This document shows, in pieces, positions 17,825-24,724 of a DNA stretch of 64,000 nt (positions are counted from its first letter, which is position 1; the number at the start of each line of letters is the position of its first letter). A program made the position numbers and the translations under genes. The stretch lies in contig CAXPDR010000023.1 of the NCBI GenBank assembly GCA_964215955.1, forward strand, positions 62,001-126,000, read 5' to 3'. The notes under the pieces are model-generated. The model was not told the origin of the DNA, ran no database searches, and worked only from the letters and a program-made list of their open reading frames with translations. Origin of the DNA: GCA-2706205 sp964215955. GTDB lineage: Bacteria > Bdellovibrionota > Bacteriovoracia > Bacteriovoracales > Bacteriovoracaceae.

Positions 17825-19759
17825 TTATGCAAGAGTTGGGTTTGGATCCGTTTGACTAAGACTTGAGTCCTCTTTGTCTGACTCATCTTCATCTTTGGTA
17901 CTGGCCTTAGCAACTTCACCTTTTAGGCCCTCTTTTTTAAGTACTGGTCTTCCTATATCTTCACCACGCATAATTGCTGAAATCTGATCTGCATCTAATG
18001 TTTCCCATAAGATTAAAGACTCACTCATATTCGTTAAAATATTTCTTCTATCCATCAGAATCTTTTTAGCAATATCATAATTTCTTCTAATAATTGATCC
18101 TACTTCATCATCAATTTTCTTAGCTGTTTCTTCACTATATGTTGAGTTATCAGCACCAGGTCCATAACCAAATGGTTGGTTTGGATTTGCGGTAAAATTG
18201 ACGGGCCCTAAAGTTGAGCTCATCCCCCAGTTACAAACCATTTTTCGTGCAATATCAGTTGCTCTTTCAATATCGTTAGAAGCACCTGAAGTGAAATCTT
18301 TAAACACTATTTCCTCTGCAAGCCTTCCACCTAAGAGCATTGCAATCATATTATTAGCTTTTTCTTTACTCATAGATAATTTATCTTCATCCGGAAGAGT
18401 AACAGTAACACCAAGTGCTCCTCCTCTCGGAATAACACTCACCTTATGAATGGGGTCATTTCCAGGTAGGGCCTGCCCAACAATAACGTGACCAGCTTCG
18501 TGGAATGCCGTATTTCTTTTTTCCTCATCAGAGATCATCATTGATTTTCTCTCAACCCCCATAAGAACTTTATCTTTAGCGTTTTCAAAATCAATATTAA
18601 AAAGTTTTTCTTTACTCTCTCTCGCTGCTAATAAAGCCGCTTCATTAACTAGATTTGCAAGGTCTGCACCTGTAAATCCAGGAGTTCCCTTTGCAATAGT
18701 TTCTAAATCAACATCATCAGATAAAGGAGTTTTACTGGTATGAACTTTTAAAATCCCCAGTCTTCCTCTTACATCAGGTCTACCAACAGTAACCCTTCTA
18801 TCAAAACGGCCAGGCCTTAAAAGAGCTGGATCAAGAACATCAACTCTGTTAGTTGCGGCCATAATAATAACACCTTCATTTGATTCAAAACCATCCATTT
18901 CTACTAGCATTTGGTTTAGGGTTTGTTCACGCTCATCATGACCTCCGCCCATTCCTGCTCCTCTGTGTCTACCAACAGCATCGATCTCATCAATAAAGAT
19001 GATACATGGAGCATTCTTTTTACCTTGTTCAAAAAGATCTCTTACTCTTGAAGCTCCAACCCCAACAAACATTTCAACAAAATCAGAGCCTGAGATTGAA
19101 AAGAATGGAACGCCAGCTTCACCAGCAACTGCCCGGGCCAATAAGGTCTTTCCAGTTCCTGGAGGACCAACAAGTAAAACACCTTTTGGAATTTTACCAC
19201 CTAGTTTCGTATATTTTTTAGGATCTTTTAGAAAATCGACAACCTCTACTAGCTCTTCCTTTGCTTCTTCAACACCAGAAACATCTGTAAATGTAACTTT
19301 TTTATCTGACTCATTTAACATTTTCGCTTTAGATTTCCCAAAACTCATGGCCTTTCCACCACCTGCTTGCAATTGTCTTAAAAAGAAAAAGAAAATGACA
19401 AAAAGAAGAATCATTGGAAACCAGTTTATAAAAAGCGTCTGAAAAAATCCTTGTTTCTCTTCTGCTTTATAATTAGGAGTTATCCCTTTATCCCGCAATA
19501 TTTTAAAGGTTTCATCACCAGTATTCCCAACTAATTCAAAAAACTTACCATCCTCATAACCTTCAATGAATTTTCCTTGAATCTTAGAATTTCCTTGAAA
19601 AGTTACTTCTGCTACATTTCCACCTTCAACGGCATTAATGAACTCAGAGTACTTTATGCTTTTAGCAGCAACAGGTCTTTGGTCTAATCTATTCATAAAA
19701 AAGGCCATGGCCGCAATTATAAGAATCCAAAGTGCGAGGGTCTTTTGTTGTTTTTTCAT
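17825..19759 (-). CDS. ftsH: ATP-dependent membrane zinc metalloprotease FtsH
   Basis: The 644-residue protein is of standard length. Two N-terminal membrane segments (about 8-22 and 114-128) flank a periplasmic domain. The AAA module has Walker A GPPGTGKT (198-205), Walker B IIFIDEID (253-260), the pore FVG, and second-region arginines RPGRFDRR. The protease has HEAGH at 420-424 and a downstream SNDIERAT acidic ligand. It forms a hexamer that degrades misfolded or regulated membrane and cytoplasmic proteins. ATG 19759 has AAGGAAG upstream. It sits 98 bases after tilS and 4 bases before folP, consistent with one operon. Confidence 0.97.
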   Translation of the reverse strand: MKKQQKTLALWILIIAAMAFFMNRLDQRPVAAKSIKYSEFINAVEGGNVAEVTFQGNSKIQGKFIEGYEDGKFFELVGNTGDETFKILRDKGITPNYKAEEKQGFFQTLFINWFPMILLFVIFFFFLRQLQAGGGKAMSFGKSKAKMLNESDKKVTFTDVSGVEEAKEELVEVVDFLKDPKKYTKLGGKIPKGVLLVGPPGTGKTLLARAVAGEAGVPFFSISGSDFVEMFVGVGASRVRDLFEQGKKNAPCIIFIDEIDAVGRHRGAGMGGGHDEREQTLNQMLVEMDGFESNEGVIIMAATNRVDVLDPALLRPGRFDRRVTVGRPDVRGRLGILKVHTSKTPLSDDVDLETIAKGTPGFTGADLANLVNEAALLAARESKEKLFNIDFENAKDKVLMGVERKSMMISDEEKRNTAFHEAGHVIVGQALPGNDPIHKVSVIPRGGALGVTVTLPDEDKLSMSKEKANNMIAMLLGGRLAEEIVFKDFTSGASNDIERATDIARKMVCNWGMSSTLGPVNFTANPNQPFGYGPGADNSTYSEETAKKIDDEVGSIIRRNYDIAKKILMDRRNILTNMSESLILWETLDADQISAIMRGEDIGRPVLKKEGLKGEVAKASTKDEDESDKEDSSLSQTDPNPTLA

Positions 19760-19857
19760 TATTCTTCCTTAATTGATAAACGCAATTATCCATGAATTGC
19801 CTAAATAATTGTAAATACTCACAGCTGACAAATCAAGTTAAACTCTTTGGAAATAAG

Positions 19858-21144
19858 CTATAACTCTAAAAAAAGATTAATTCTTAAGGCTTTGTGCCTA
19901 TTTCTTTTTTTTGACCACTCTCTTTTGAGCTTTAACGCAGAGTAATAAGTAACATTCATCTCTTGAAGTTCGTGGACAGCCTGTACATTAAAGCTGGTTT
20001 TGAAATTTCTTTTGTCAAGATTACCATTATAAATAGTGACAAAAAATGGGAATGAGCTCTGGTTCATTTTATTTCTTAAAAACTCTTCTAAAAAATTACA
20101 ATACTCGTCATAGCTAAAAACTTGGGGAGTATTCCACTTAAACCTGAGCTTCGGCGCAGCATTTCTTGTAATCAAAACGCAATGATAATCCAAATAAGCT
20201 TTAATGCTATTGGTAAGCACAATTGGTCCATATTTATGATTTTTTAGGGCCTGAGATAATTTCTTCAGTTGAAGGCTTACACTTCCTCTCGAATCCGGAT
20301 TAAGGTATTGAAGACCTTGTATAGCAAGTTCTTCTAGACCAGAATAATCTTGCATGCCATCAATAGAGAAAATGAGAACGGAACCTCTTCCCTTCACTAA
20401 ATTAAAACTAGATTTATTTTTATCTAAAAGATGTAAACCAAGCCTTCTAGCAATCTCGTTATGTCTATAAACATAATGCTTCAAATATTTTTTATAACGA
20501 TCACTAAAGGCAGGAATGACATTTTGCCGTATAAAATTTCGCTCATATTTGATCATTTCATTGGTGGGGTCCTCAATATAGGGCAGGTCAAAATATTTGG
20601 AAAATTTTAAAACTTGTTCTTTTGTAAGACACATAAAAGGCCTAATAACTCTTCTATTTTTCACTGGTATCCCAACTAATCCCTCAATGCTTGCTGATCT
20701 TAAACTCTGAAGCATAGTCCACTCGAAACTATCATCAATATGATGAGCAAGAACTATTTTCTCATTTGGTCTAGCAATTTCATAAAAGCCTTCATATCGT
20801 TTAAGTCTAGCTTTATATTCAAAGTTTGACTTGGGATCTAAGTCTTGAACAGCAATAACTTCGCACTCAATCTCCAAATGCCTACATAAGTCGAGGACAA
20901 AGTTTTCTTCATCATGCTGACCTGACCTGGTTCCATGATTAATATGAACAACTCTCACCTCATTGGAATATCCGTAGCTTTGAATAATTTTTATCACCCA
21001 CAAAAGGGCAACTGAATCAACACCACCAGAAACAGCTACTAGCAGCTCATCTTCCTTATCAAAAAGATTAAAAGATTGGATGAATTTTAAAAAGTGGCCA
21101 ATAAGCCTATTTGTATATTTAGAATTTTTGGAAATAAATTTCAT
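19858..21144 (-). CDS. tilS: tRNA(Ile)-lysidine synthase
   Basis: The 428-residue N-type ATP pyrophosphatase carries the PP-loop SGGVDS (39-44), then RVVHINHGTR, VLAHHIDD, and the FIRQNVIPAF block typical of TilS. It modifies cytidine 34 of the CAU anticodon of tRNA-Ile2 with lysine so that it reads AUA, an essential step. The C-terminal half is divergent, as is usual. No clear ribosome site precedes ATG 21144. It heads the tilS-ftsH-folP cluster. A tRNA gene with a CAT anticodon lies 96 bases away on the opposite strand. Confidence 0.94.
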   Translation of the reverse strand: MKFISKNSKYTNRLIGHFLKFIQSFNLFDKEDELLVAVSGGVDSVALLWVIKIIQSYGYSNEVRVVHINHGTRSGQHDEENFVLDLCRHLEIECEVIAVQDLDPKSNFEYKARLKRYEGFYEIARPNEKIVLAHHIDDSFEWTMLQSLRSASIEGLVGIPVKNRRVIRPFMCLTKEQVLKFSKYFDLPYIEDPTNEMIKYERNFIRQNVIPAFSDRYKKYLKHYVYRHNEIARRLGLHLLDKNKSSFNLVKGRGSVLIFSIDGMQDYSGLEELAIQGLQYLNPDSRGSVSLQLKKLSQALKNHKYGPIVLTNSIKAYLDYHCVLITRNAAPKLRFKWNTPQVFSYDEYCNFLEEFLRNKMNQSSFPFFVTIYNGNLDKRNFKTSFNVQAVHELQEMNVTYYSALKLKREWSKKRNRHKALRINLFLEL

Positions 21145-21240
21145 AGAGTTAGTGTATTTTTTTTTAATTTAACTGTACAGGTTTATTGACAACATCACTC
21201 GGGATCACTACTATGCTCCTTACTCAATTAAAAAAATCAT

Positions 21241-21317
21241 GGCGACGTAGCTCAGTTGGTTAGAGCGCAGGATTCATAACCCTGAGGTCGGCAGTTCGAT
21301 TCTGCCCGTCGCTACCA
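21241..21317 (+). tRNA. tRNA with CAT anticodon, probably elongator tRNA-Met
   Basis: This is a complete 77-base cloverleaf with an encoded CCA end. The acceptor arms (GGCGACG with CGTCGCT) pair throughout, the first pair being G-U. The D-arm is TAGCTCAGTTGGTTAGAGC, the anticodon loop is TTCATAA, and the T-arm contains GTTCGATTC. CAT could mean initiator Met, elongator Met or Ile2. The paired first acceptor position argues against initiator. The A5-U68 pair is Met-like rather than the C-rich acceptor of TilS substrates, so elongator Met is favoured. One A-C mismatch closes the anticodon stem. Confidence 0.93.
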
Positions 21318-21327
21318 TATTTTTTTC

Positions 21328-21340
21328 GGACTTTCAGTCC
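21328..21340 (+). terminator. Weak hairpin downstream of the tRNA
   Basis: A 5-bp stem (GGACT with AGTCC) and 3-base loop lie 10 bases after the tRNA and just after a T run. Flanking ATATTTT/AAAATAT could extend it. It is a poor terminator, since the T run precedes the hairpin. The remaining bases to 21477 are AT-rich, and I see no gene in them. Confidence 0.25.
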
Positions 21341-21477
21341 TCAAAATATCAACCACGGGCATAAATATTTCACTTCAAAAATGATAAATCATTTTTTACG
21401 TTCAAGGCTGAAAAAAAGAAAATTATTTTTGAATTTTTACCCTTTACGTACACATAAAAAAAATTAAATAATTCAAA

Positions 21478-22287
21478 TCATATTTCAAAAAAATCAATAT
21501 TAAGACATCCAGCAACTTCTTCTTGCGAATTAATTATAAGAGGATCTAATTCGCTTATTAAAGTTAAAATTCTTTTTTTAATTATTGCTTGATCTTTCTT
21601 AGAGAAAGAATATACCGTCGAAAAAAATAGATCTTGTGATTTTCGATTCTTAATAGACTCGATGGCCCTAACTCTCCAATTTGTATGATGGTTTTTAATC
21701 AATGGGTCATCATCTCCTAAATGGACTCTTGCTTCTAAAATTTTGTATTGATTTCCTATTTTCTCTATATGCCCAAGCTCAATTAAAAAATTCAATACTT
21801 CTAGAACTTTATCTTTGCCAAGCATTAGTCTCTTGGAAAGGGTCTCTAAATTATTAAAGTTAGGAATGGAGCAAAGAACATAAACTGCAATATATTCCCA
21901 ACTACTGTAATACAAAACTTTATTTATCACAGACATCTGCTGGTTAGGTGTTACGATTCTATTCTTTACACGATCAACCTTTTTCAAGTATTGATTTATC
22001 TCTTCTAAAAAATGTTCCTTTAAGCTAAGAGTGCCCGCTCTCTCATATTCAACAAGAAGAATGAAGAAAGTCTTCTCCTGCTTGGAAAACTCAAAAAAAC
22101 TACATGACCTCTCAGCTTGCTCAAGAGTAAAGTTTGCTGGTCCATTTAAAACCTGGGAAATATAGGTGGATTGGACACCTGTAACACTAGCAAGTTTAGC
22201 CTTTAAACCATGTGAAGGCTTTCTATTTCTTAGCTCATATTTCATGAACTTCTTATAATTTTTAAAATTGAATATTGTTCTTCTCAT
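21478..22287 (-). CDS. TIGR02147 family DNA-binding regulator
   Basis: The 269-residue protein matches the TIGR02147 family, common in Bdellovibrio-like and Fibrobacter genomes. The N-terminal helix-turn-helix reads SVTGVQSTYISQVLNGPANFTLEQAE (residues about 33-58, shown here only as the family block), followed by the FFILLVEYERAGT segment. The C-terminal half has HHTNWRVRAIES and a closing GCLNIDFFEI, both family hallmarks. Its target is unknown. It is divergent from the secreted-protein gene at 22442 across an AT-rich gap with a long imperfect inverted repeat, so it may control itself and that gene. Confidence 0.85.
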   Translation of the reverse strand: MRRTIFNFKNYKKFMKYELRNRKPSHGLKAKLASVTGVQSTYISQVLNGPANFTLEQAERSCSFFEFSKQEKTFFILLVEYERAGTLSLKEHFLEEINQYLKKVDRVKNRIVTPNQQMSVINKVLYYSSWEYIAVYVLCSIPNFNNLETLSKRLMLGKDKVLEVLNFLIELGHIEKIGNQYKILEARVHLGDDDPLIKNHHTNWRVRAIESIKNRKSQDLFFSTVYSFSKKDQAIIKKRILTLISELDPLIINSQEEVAGCLNIDFFEI

Positions 22288-22305
22288 ATAATTACATATA
22301 CTTAA

Positions 22306-22360
22306 GGTTAATTATTTATTTTCAAATAAACTATAACATAAAAAATAAATTAATTAAACC
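22306..22360. promoter_or_regulatory. AT-rich imperfect inverted repeat in a divergent promoter region
   Basis: Bases 22306-22322 (GGTTAATTATTTATTTT) and 22340-22360 (ending AATTAAACC) are near-complementary with small indels around a 17-base centre. The element starts 19 bases from the TIGR02147 gene and 82 bases from the secreted-protein gene. It could be an operator for the regulator, but AT-rich DNA easily gives such repeats. Confidence 0.3.
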
Positions 22361-22441
22361 TATCGCGTCATTAATTCATATGGCATAAGACCACTTACAA
22401 AAACGACAACAGTAGTCAAAAAATATTTCAAGGGGAACTTT

Positions 22442-23014
22442 ATGTATCAAAAATTAAAAAGCTTAACTTTCAAACTTTCGTTAATCCTATCATTCTCAAT
22501 CTCAAGTATTGTAATGGCGAACTCTAATTCATACTGTGGTGATGTAGAAACTTTTATCTTTTACAGAGACAAAAGTTTTATAGAAGTAGATGTTCCAAAC
22601 GAAAGACGATTGCGTATGATGGCAGGAGCCTATTCTTCCATAATTAATATAACTCCTTACAATGAATACGTATTATTGACCAAATGGGAGATTATCGGCA
22701 AGCCTGGGTGTTTTACTTTGACAAAAGAAGTATTTTACAACTGGAACGGCTATCAAGGTAGCGTTGATAATGTCCTGATTAATGGAAATATCATTGAAGG
22801 AAAATCGGGAGGTTACTACCCACTTCTTTATTGTAATGAGTTGGAAATTGGAGGAAGACGTTCAGACCATGGTAGAGTAATGGAAAAAGAAGCTCGGCAT
22901 AATGCTTTATTCGCCTGTAAATCAGAGGGTTATAGATCATGTAAAGAAGTCAGTTCTGCATGTATTCGGACCGCTTCAGGAAGTACATGGAAAGTCATCA
23001 TGGAAGGCCAATAA
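22442..23014 (+). CDS. Secreted protein of unknown function
   Basis: The 190-residue protein is not recognised. A signal peptide covers about residues 1-26 (hydrophobic LSLILSFSISSIVMA), so it is exported. Seven cysteines follow (including YCGD, PGCF, LYCNE, FACKS, SCKE, SACIR), consistent with disulfides in periplasm or outside. AGGGGAAC precedes ATG 22442 at a good distance. It is followed after 90 bases by a second secreted protein of similar size and style; between them is a leader ORF in a possible pseudoknot. It may be controlled by the divergent TIGR02147 protein. Confidence 0.75.
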   Translation: MYQKLKSLTFKLSLILSFSISSIVMANSNSYCGDVETFIFYRDKSFIEVDVPNERRLRMMAGAYSSIINITPYNEYVLLTKWEIIGKPGCFTLTKEVFYNWNGYQGSVDNVLINGNIIEGKSGGYYPLLYCNELEIGGRRSDHGRVMEKEARHNALFACKSEGYRSCKEVSSACIRTASGSTWKVIMEGQ

Positions 23015-23021
23015 CAACTTA

Positions 23022-23089
23022 GAAGCATAGAAATTATTACACTAATTGATGCGGAGGATATAAGTTCATGCTATGCTTCGCGTCAATTA
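23022..23089 (+). promoter_or_regulatory. Possible H-type RNA pseudoknot around a leader ORF
   Basis: Two crossing helices are possible. Arm A (GAAGCATAG, 23022-23030) pairs 9/9 with 23071-23079. Arm B (TAATTGATGCG, 23043-23053) pairs 11/11, counting one G-U, with 23079-23089. The order A-B-A'-B' is that of an H-type pseudoknot. The 3' arms overlap the leader ORF and end 15 bases before the next start codon. The pairing is seen; formation and function are inferred. Confidence 0.4.
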
Positions 23090-23094
23090 AATAG
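23068..23094 (+). CDS. Eight-codon leader ORF upstream of a secreted-protein gene
   Basis: A strong GGAGGA (23053-23058) stands 9 bases before ATG 23068, which opens the ORF MLCFASIK and stops at TAG 23092-23094. The stop is 10 bases before the ATG of the next gene (23105), whose own ribosome site (AGGA) is weaker. Translation of this peptide would unfold the 3' arms of the overlapping pseudoknot. It may be a leader peptide for coupling or attenuation, or the remains of a gene. Confidence 0.45.
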   Translation: MLCFASIK

Positions 23095-23104
23095 GATTTC
23101 ACTT

Positions 23105-23785
23105 ATGGACAATACAATAAAATTATCCCGACAGGTTTTGGTATTACTCTTAGTTTCAATTCCACTTGCCGCATTCTCAGGAGTTGGTAGTGGTGGTGGA
23201 GGAAGTGGTCTCACATCAGATATCAAAGCTAGATTTTGGGAAGTTATTGAAAGAGTAGAACAAAAAGTCACTAACGATAAAAATCTTAAAGATGACCTCT
23301 TATTAGATTTAAAAACCTTTATTTCAGCTTCAAAGGAATTTTTAAATAATTCTGAATTCAACGCCGAAGCAGTTACTGATCTTAGGTATTGTGATACTGG
23401 TAAAATCGTTAACGAAACATTTTACGATGCATGGGGTTGCCCAGGTAGACTTCAAGTTAAAGTTAAGTCTTTTGATATGACAAATGATGCATTAATATTC
23501 CACGAACTTGCTAGAGTTGTCCCAGGCTATGTCAACTTTGATGAACATTATGTCGTATCCGTTAATACACTTAAACTAAACTCTAAACAACAAAGTGTTG
23601 TTATTACTAAAGAGATATACCCAAAAGTACGTTATCGCCGTTATTATGTTGAAACAGAAAAAAATTTCAGGGAAAAGGCAGGTGCACTTGGAACAAAGAT
23701 TATAGAGCATAACAACAAATATATTTTACAAACTATATGGACGGTTTTTGGTACAGAATATAAAGAGAATCTAATTACTCGTTAA
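23105..23785 (+). CDS. Secreted protein of unknown function
   Basis: The 226-residue protein is not recognised. It has an N-terminal hydrophobic stretch (about 11-24, RQVLVLLLVSIPLAAFS) as a signal peptide, then a Gly/Ser linker (GVGSGGGGSG) that could be a spacer, and only two cysteines (C97 and C113). The C-terminal half looks beta-rich with basic/aromatic runs (RYRRYYVE). It lies downstream of another small secreted protein and an intervening leader ORF. Its 3' end adjoins the truncated nucleotidyltransferase on the other strand, so this segment may mark a recombination junction. No function can be given. Confidence 0.7.
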   Translation: MDNTIKLSRQVLVLLLVSIPLAAFSGVGSGGGGSGLTSDIKARFWEVIERVEQKVTNDKNLKDDLLLDLKTFISASKEFLNNSEFNAEAVTDLRYCDTGKIVNETFYDAWGCPGRLQVKVKSFDMTNDALIFHELARVVPGYVNFDEHYVVSVNTLKLNSKQQSVVITKEIYPKVRYRRYYVETEKNFREKAGALGTKIIEHNNKYILQTIWTVFGTEYKENLITR

Positions 23786-23804
23786 TATTATAGTCTGCCA
23801 GTTT

Positions 23805-23942
23805 TCAATAGGTATGTCTGATGTATATTGAAACAACAGCACCCCCAACAAGGACTGCATCGAAGCCGTTGTCGGCAAGATGCTTGCCTACAAATTTCCA
23901 AAGTTCTTCTTCTGTCGCATTTTTATAGTCAAACTTCATCAT
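23805..23942 (-). pseudogene. Truncated nucleotidyltransferase (N-terminal remnant) coupled to a HTH gene
   Basis: The frame from ATG 23942 codes for 45 residues: NATEEELWKFVGKHL, then DAVLVGGAVVSIY, then a stop at 23805. This is the usual N-terminus of a nucleotidyltransferase-fold family with a VLVGGAVVSIY strand-loop that is normally followed by a GDLD-type catalytic site in proteins several times longer. The catalytic part is missing and the sequence changes to RHTY and stops, so the gene is a remnant. Its ATG overlaps the TGA of the upstream winged-helix gene by 4 bases, the typical layout of a regulator/nucleotidyltransferase (toxin-antitoxin-like) pair. Confidence 0.7.
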
Positions 23943-24283
23943 TTTTTACTTATAACGGGCTTGCCTTTTTTTCTAGGTCTTCTCCGAGTTTTAAATATTT
24001 CTTCTTTTTCTTTAACAGGGATGGAATTATAAAAGACTTTAACAAGTTCCATAAACGGTTTAACCATGGCACCTTGTTTTTTATTAAACTGATAGATACG
24101 GGTTTTCCCAGACAATTTAGAAATGATAATTCCAGCATCTTCAAATCGATCAAACTGCCTTTGAACTTGACTAAGAGAAATTTGGAAATCTTTTGCAACA
24201 GCAGACGGATATGTCTCACCATAGTGAAAAAGGTGTAAAAATATCTTTTGCGCTGTTTTTGATCCAAATATTTTATCTAACAT
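23939..24283 (-). CDS. Winged-helix transcriptional regulator, likely antitoxin-like partner
   Basis: The 114-residue protein has a winged helix-turn-helix at residues about 8-75: KTAQKIFLHLFHYGETYPSAVAK, then SLSQVQRQFDRFEDAGIIISK (recognition helix and wing), and a basic C-terminal tail (RRRPRKKGKP). It resembles ArsR/MarR-like small regulators often placed before nucleotidyltransferase genes. Here the next gene is the truncated nucleotidyltransferase, with a 4-base overlap. Two tandem palindromes and a promoter lie directly upstream, which suggests autoregulation. No Shine-Dalgarno sequence is seen, and the -10 box is 6 bases from the ATG, so the message may be leaderless. Confidence 0.8.
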   Translation of the reverse strand: MLDKIFGSKTAQKIFLHLFHYGETYPSAVAKDFQISLSQVQRQFDRFEDAGIIISKLSGKTRIYQFNKKQGAMVKPFMELVKVFYNSIPVKEKEEIFKTRRRPRKKGKPVISKK

Positions 24284-24289
24284 ACAAAT

Positions 24290-24318
24290 AGTATAGTTCT
24301 TATCTCTTTTACAATCAA
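24290..24318 (-). promoter_or_regulatory. Sigma-70-like promoter of the winged-helix gene
   Basis: On the minus strand, TTGATT (-35, plus-strand 24313-24318) and TATACT (-10, 24290-24295) are separated by exactly 17 bases. Transcription would begin at or next to ATG 24283. The -35 overlaps the first operator palindrome, so a bound repressor would block polymerase. Confidence 0.6.
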
Positions 24319-24354
24319 CCCTTAATAAGGGTTATATAACCCCTAATAAGGGTT
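24317..24354. promoter_or_regulatory. Two tandem palindromic operators
   Basis: Two 17-base palindromes, AACCCTTA-A-TAAGGGTT (24317-24333, arms perfect) and AACCCCTA-A-TAAGGGTT (24338-24354, one mismatch), are spaced 21 bases centre to centre, two helical turns. They abut the promoter of the winged-helix gene. This is what two dimers bound on one DNA face would need. Confidence 0.65.
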
Positions 24355-24501
24355 GTTCTAAAATTAGTTTTTTCCAAAAAGATGTTCACTTTGTGTTCAC
24401 CCACGACCATAAATATCCCGAAACTATACGATTAAAACCGAAGTTCTTTTTCCTAAGTCACCGTTTTTACTTATTAAATTATTAATATTACTACACTATT
24501 T

Positions 24502-24720
24502 TTGTGCTTTATAGGATTCATAATTAACAATACTAAAAACAGTGAATCTGTTACTACAGTTTACACTCCAATTGACGGTCAGTATGTTGAGATTCAGGAG
24601 GTTTTCAATATCACGATTGATCCTAAGAAGAGTACTCTATTGATTCAAAAAACAGTTAATGATCAAGTTGAATCTTATACGTATATGTGTGACCTAGAAA
24701 ATATCAGAGGTGCAAATTAA
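24502..24720 (+). CDS. Possible small protein or gene remnant, unknown
   Basis: A 72-residue frame with a TTG start is preceded by about nine more open codons without ATG or a ribosome site. The first dozen residues are hydrophobic and the remainder looks like genuine beta-rich protein (TTVYTPIDGQYVEIQEVF, then QVESYTYMCDL), so it could be a short exported protein or the 3' end of a decayed gene. It is wedged between the operator region and the convergent HExxH gene in the accessory-looking stretch. I do not recognise it, and the start is uncertain. Confidence 0.35.
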   Translation: MCFIGFIINNTKNSESVTTVYTPIDGQYVEIQEVFNITIDPKKSTLLIQKTVNDQVESYTYMCDLENIRGAN

Positions 24721-24724
24721 TAAT

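Noticed and set aside
17820..17919. N-terminal extension of folP
   Set aside because: It would overlap the 3' end of ftsH in another frame and adds 33 residues not found in the family. ATG 17820 is 4 bases after the ftsH stop.
21241..21317. Initiator tRNA-fMet
   Set aside because: The first acceptor pair is G-U and the anticodon stem lacks the three consecutive G-C pairs of initiators.
23828..24267. Long open frames on both strands over the winged-helix gene
   Set aside because: They are alternative frames of the real HTH gene. The HTH frame has domain motifs, a promoter and a coupled partner, and the others have none.
24372..24400. Direct repeat GTTCAC-x5-GTTCAC as a possible attachment or regulatory site
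   Set aside because: Only two short copies, no matching partner nearby and no integrase next to it.
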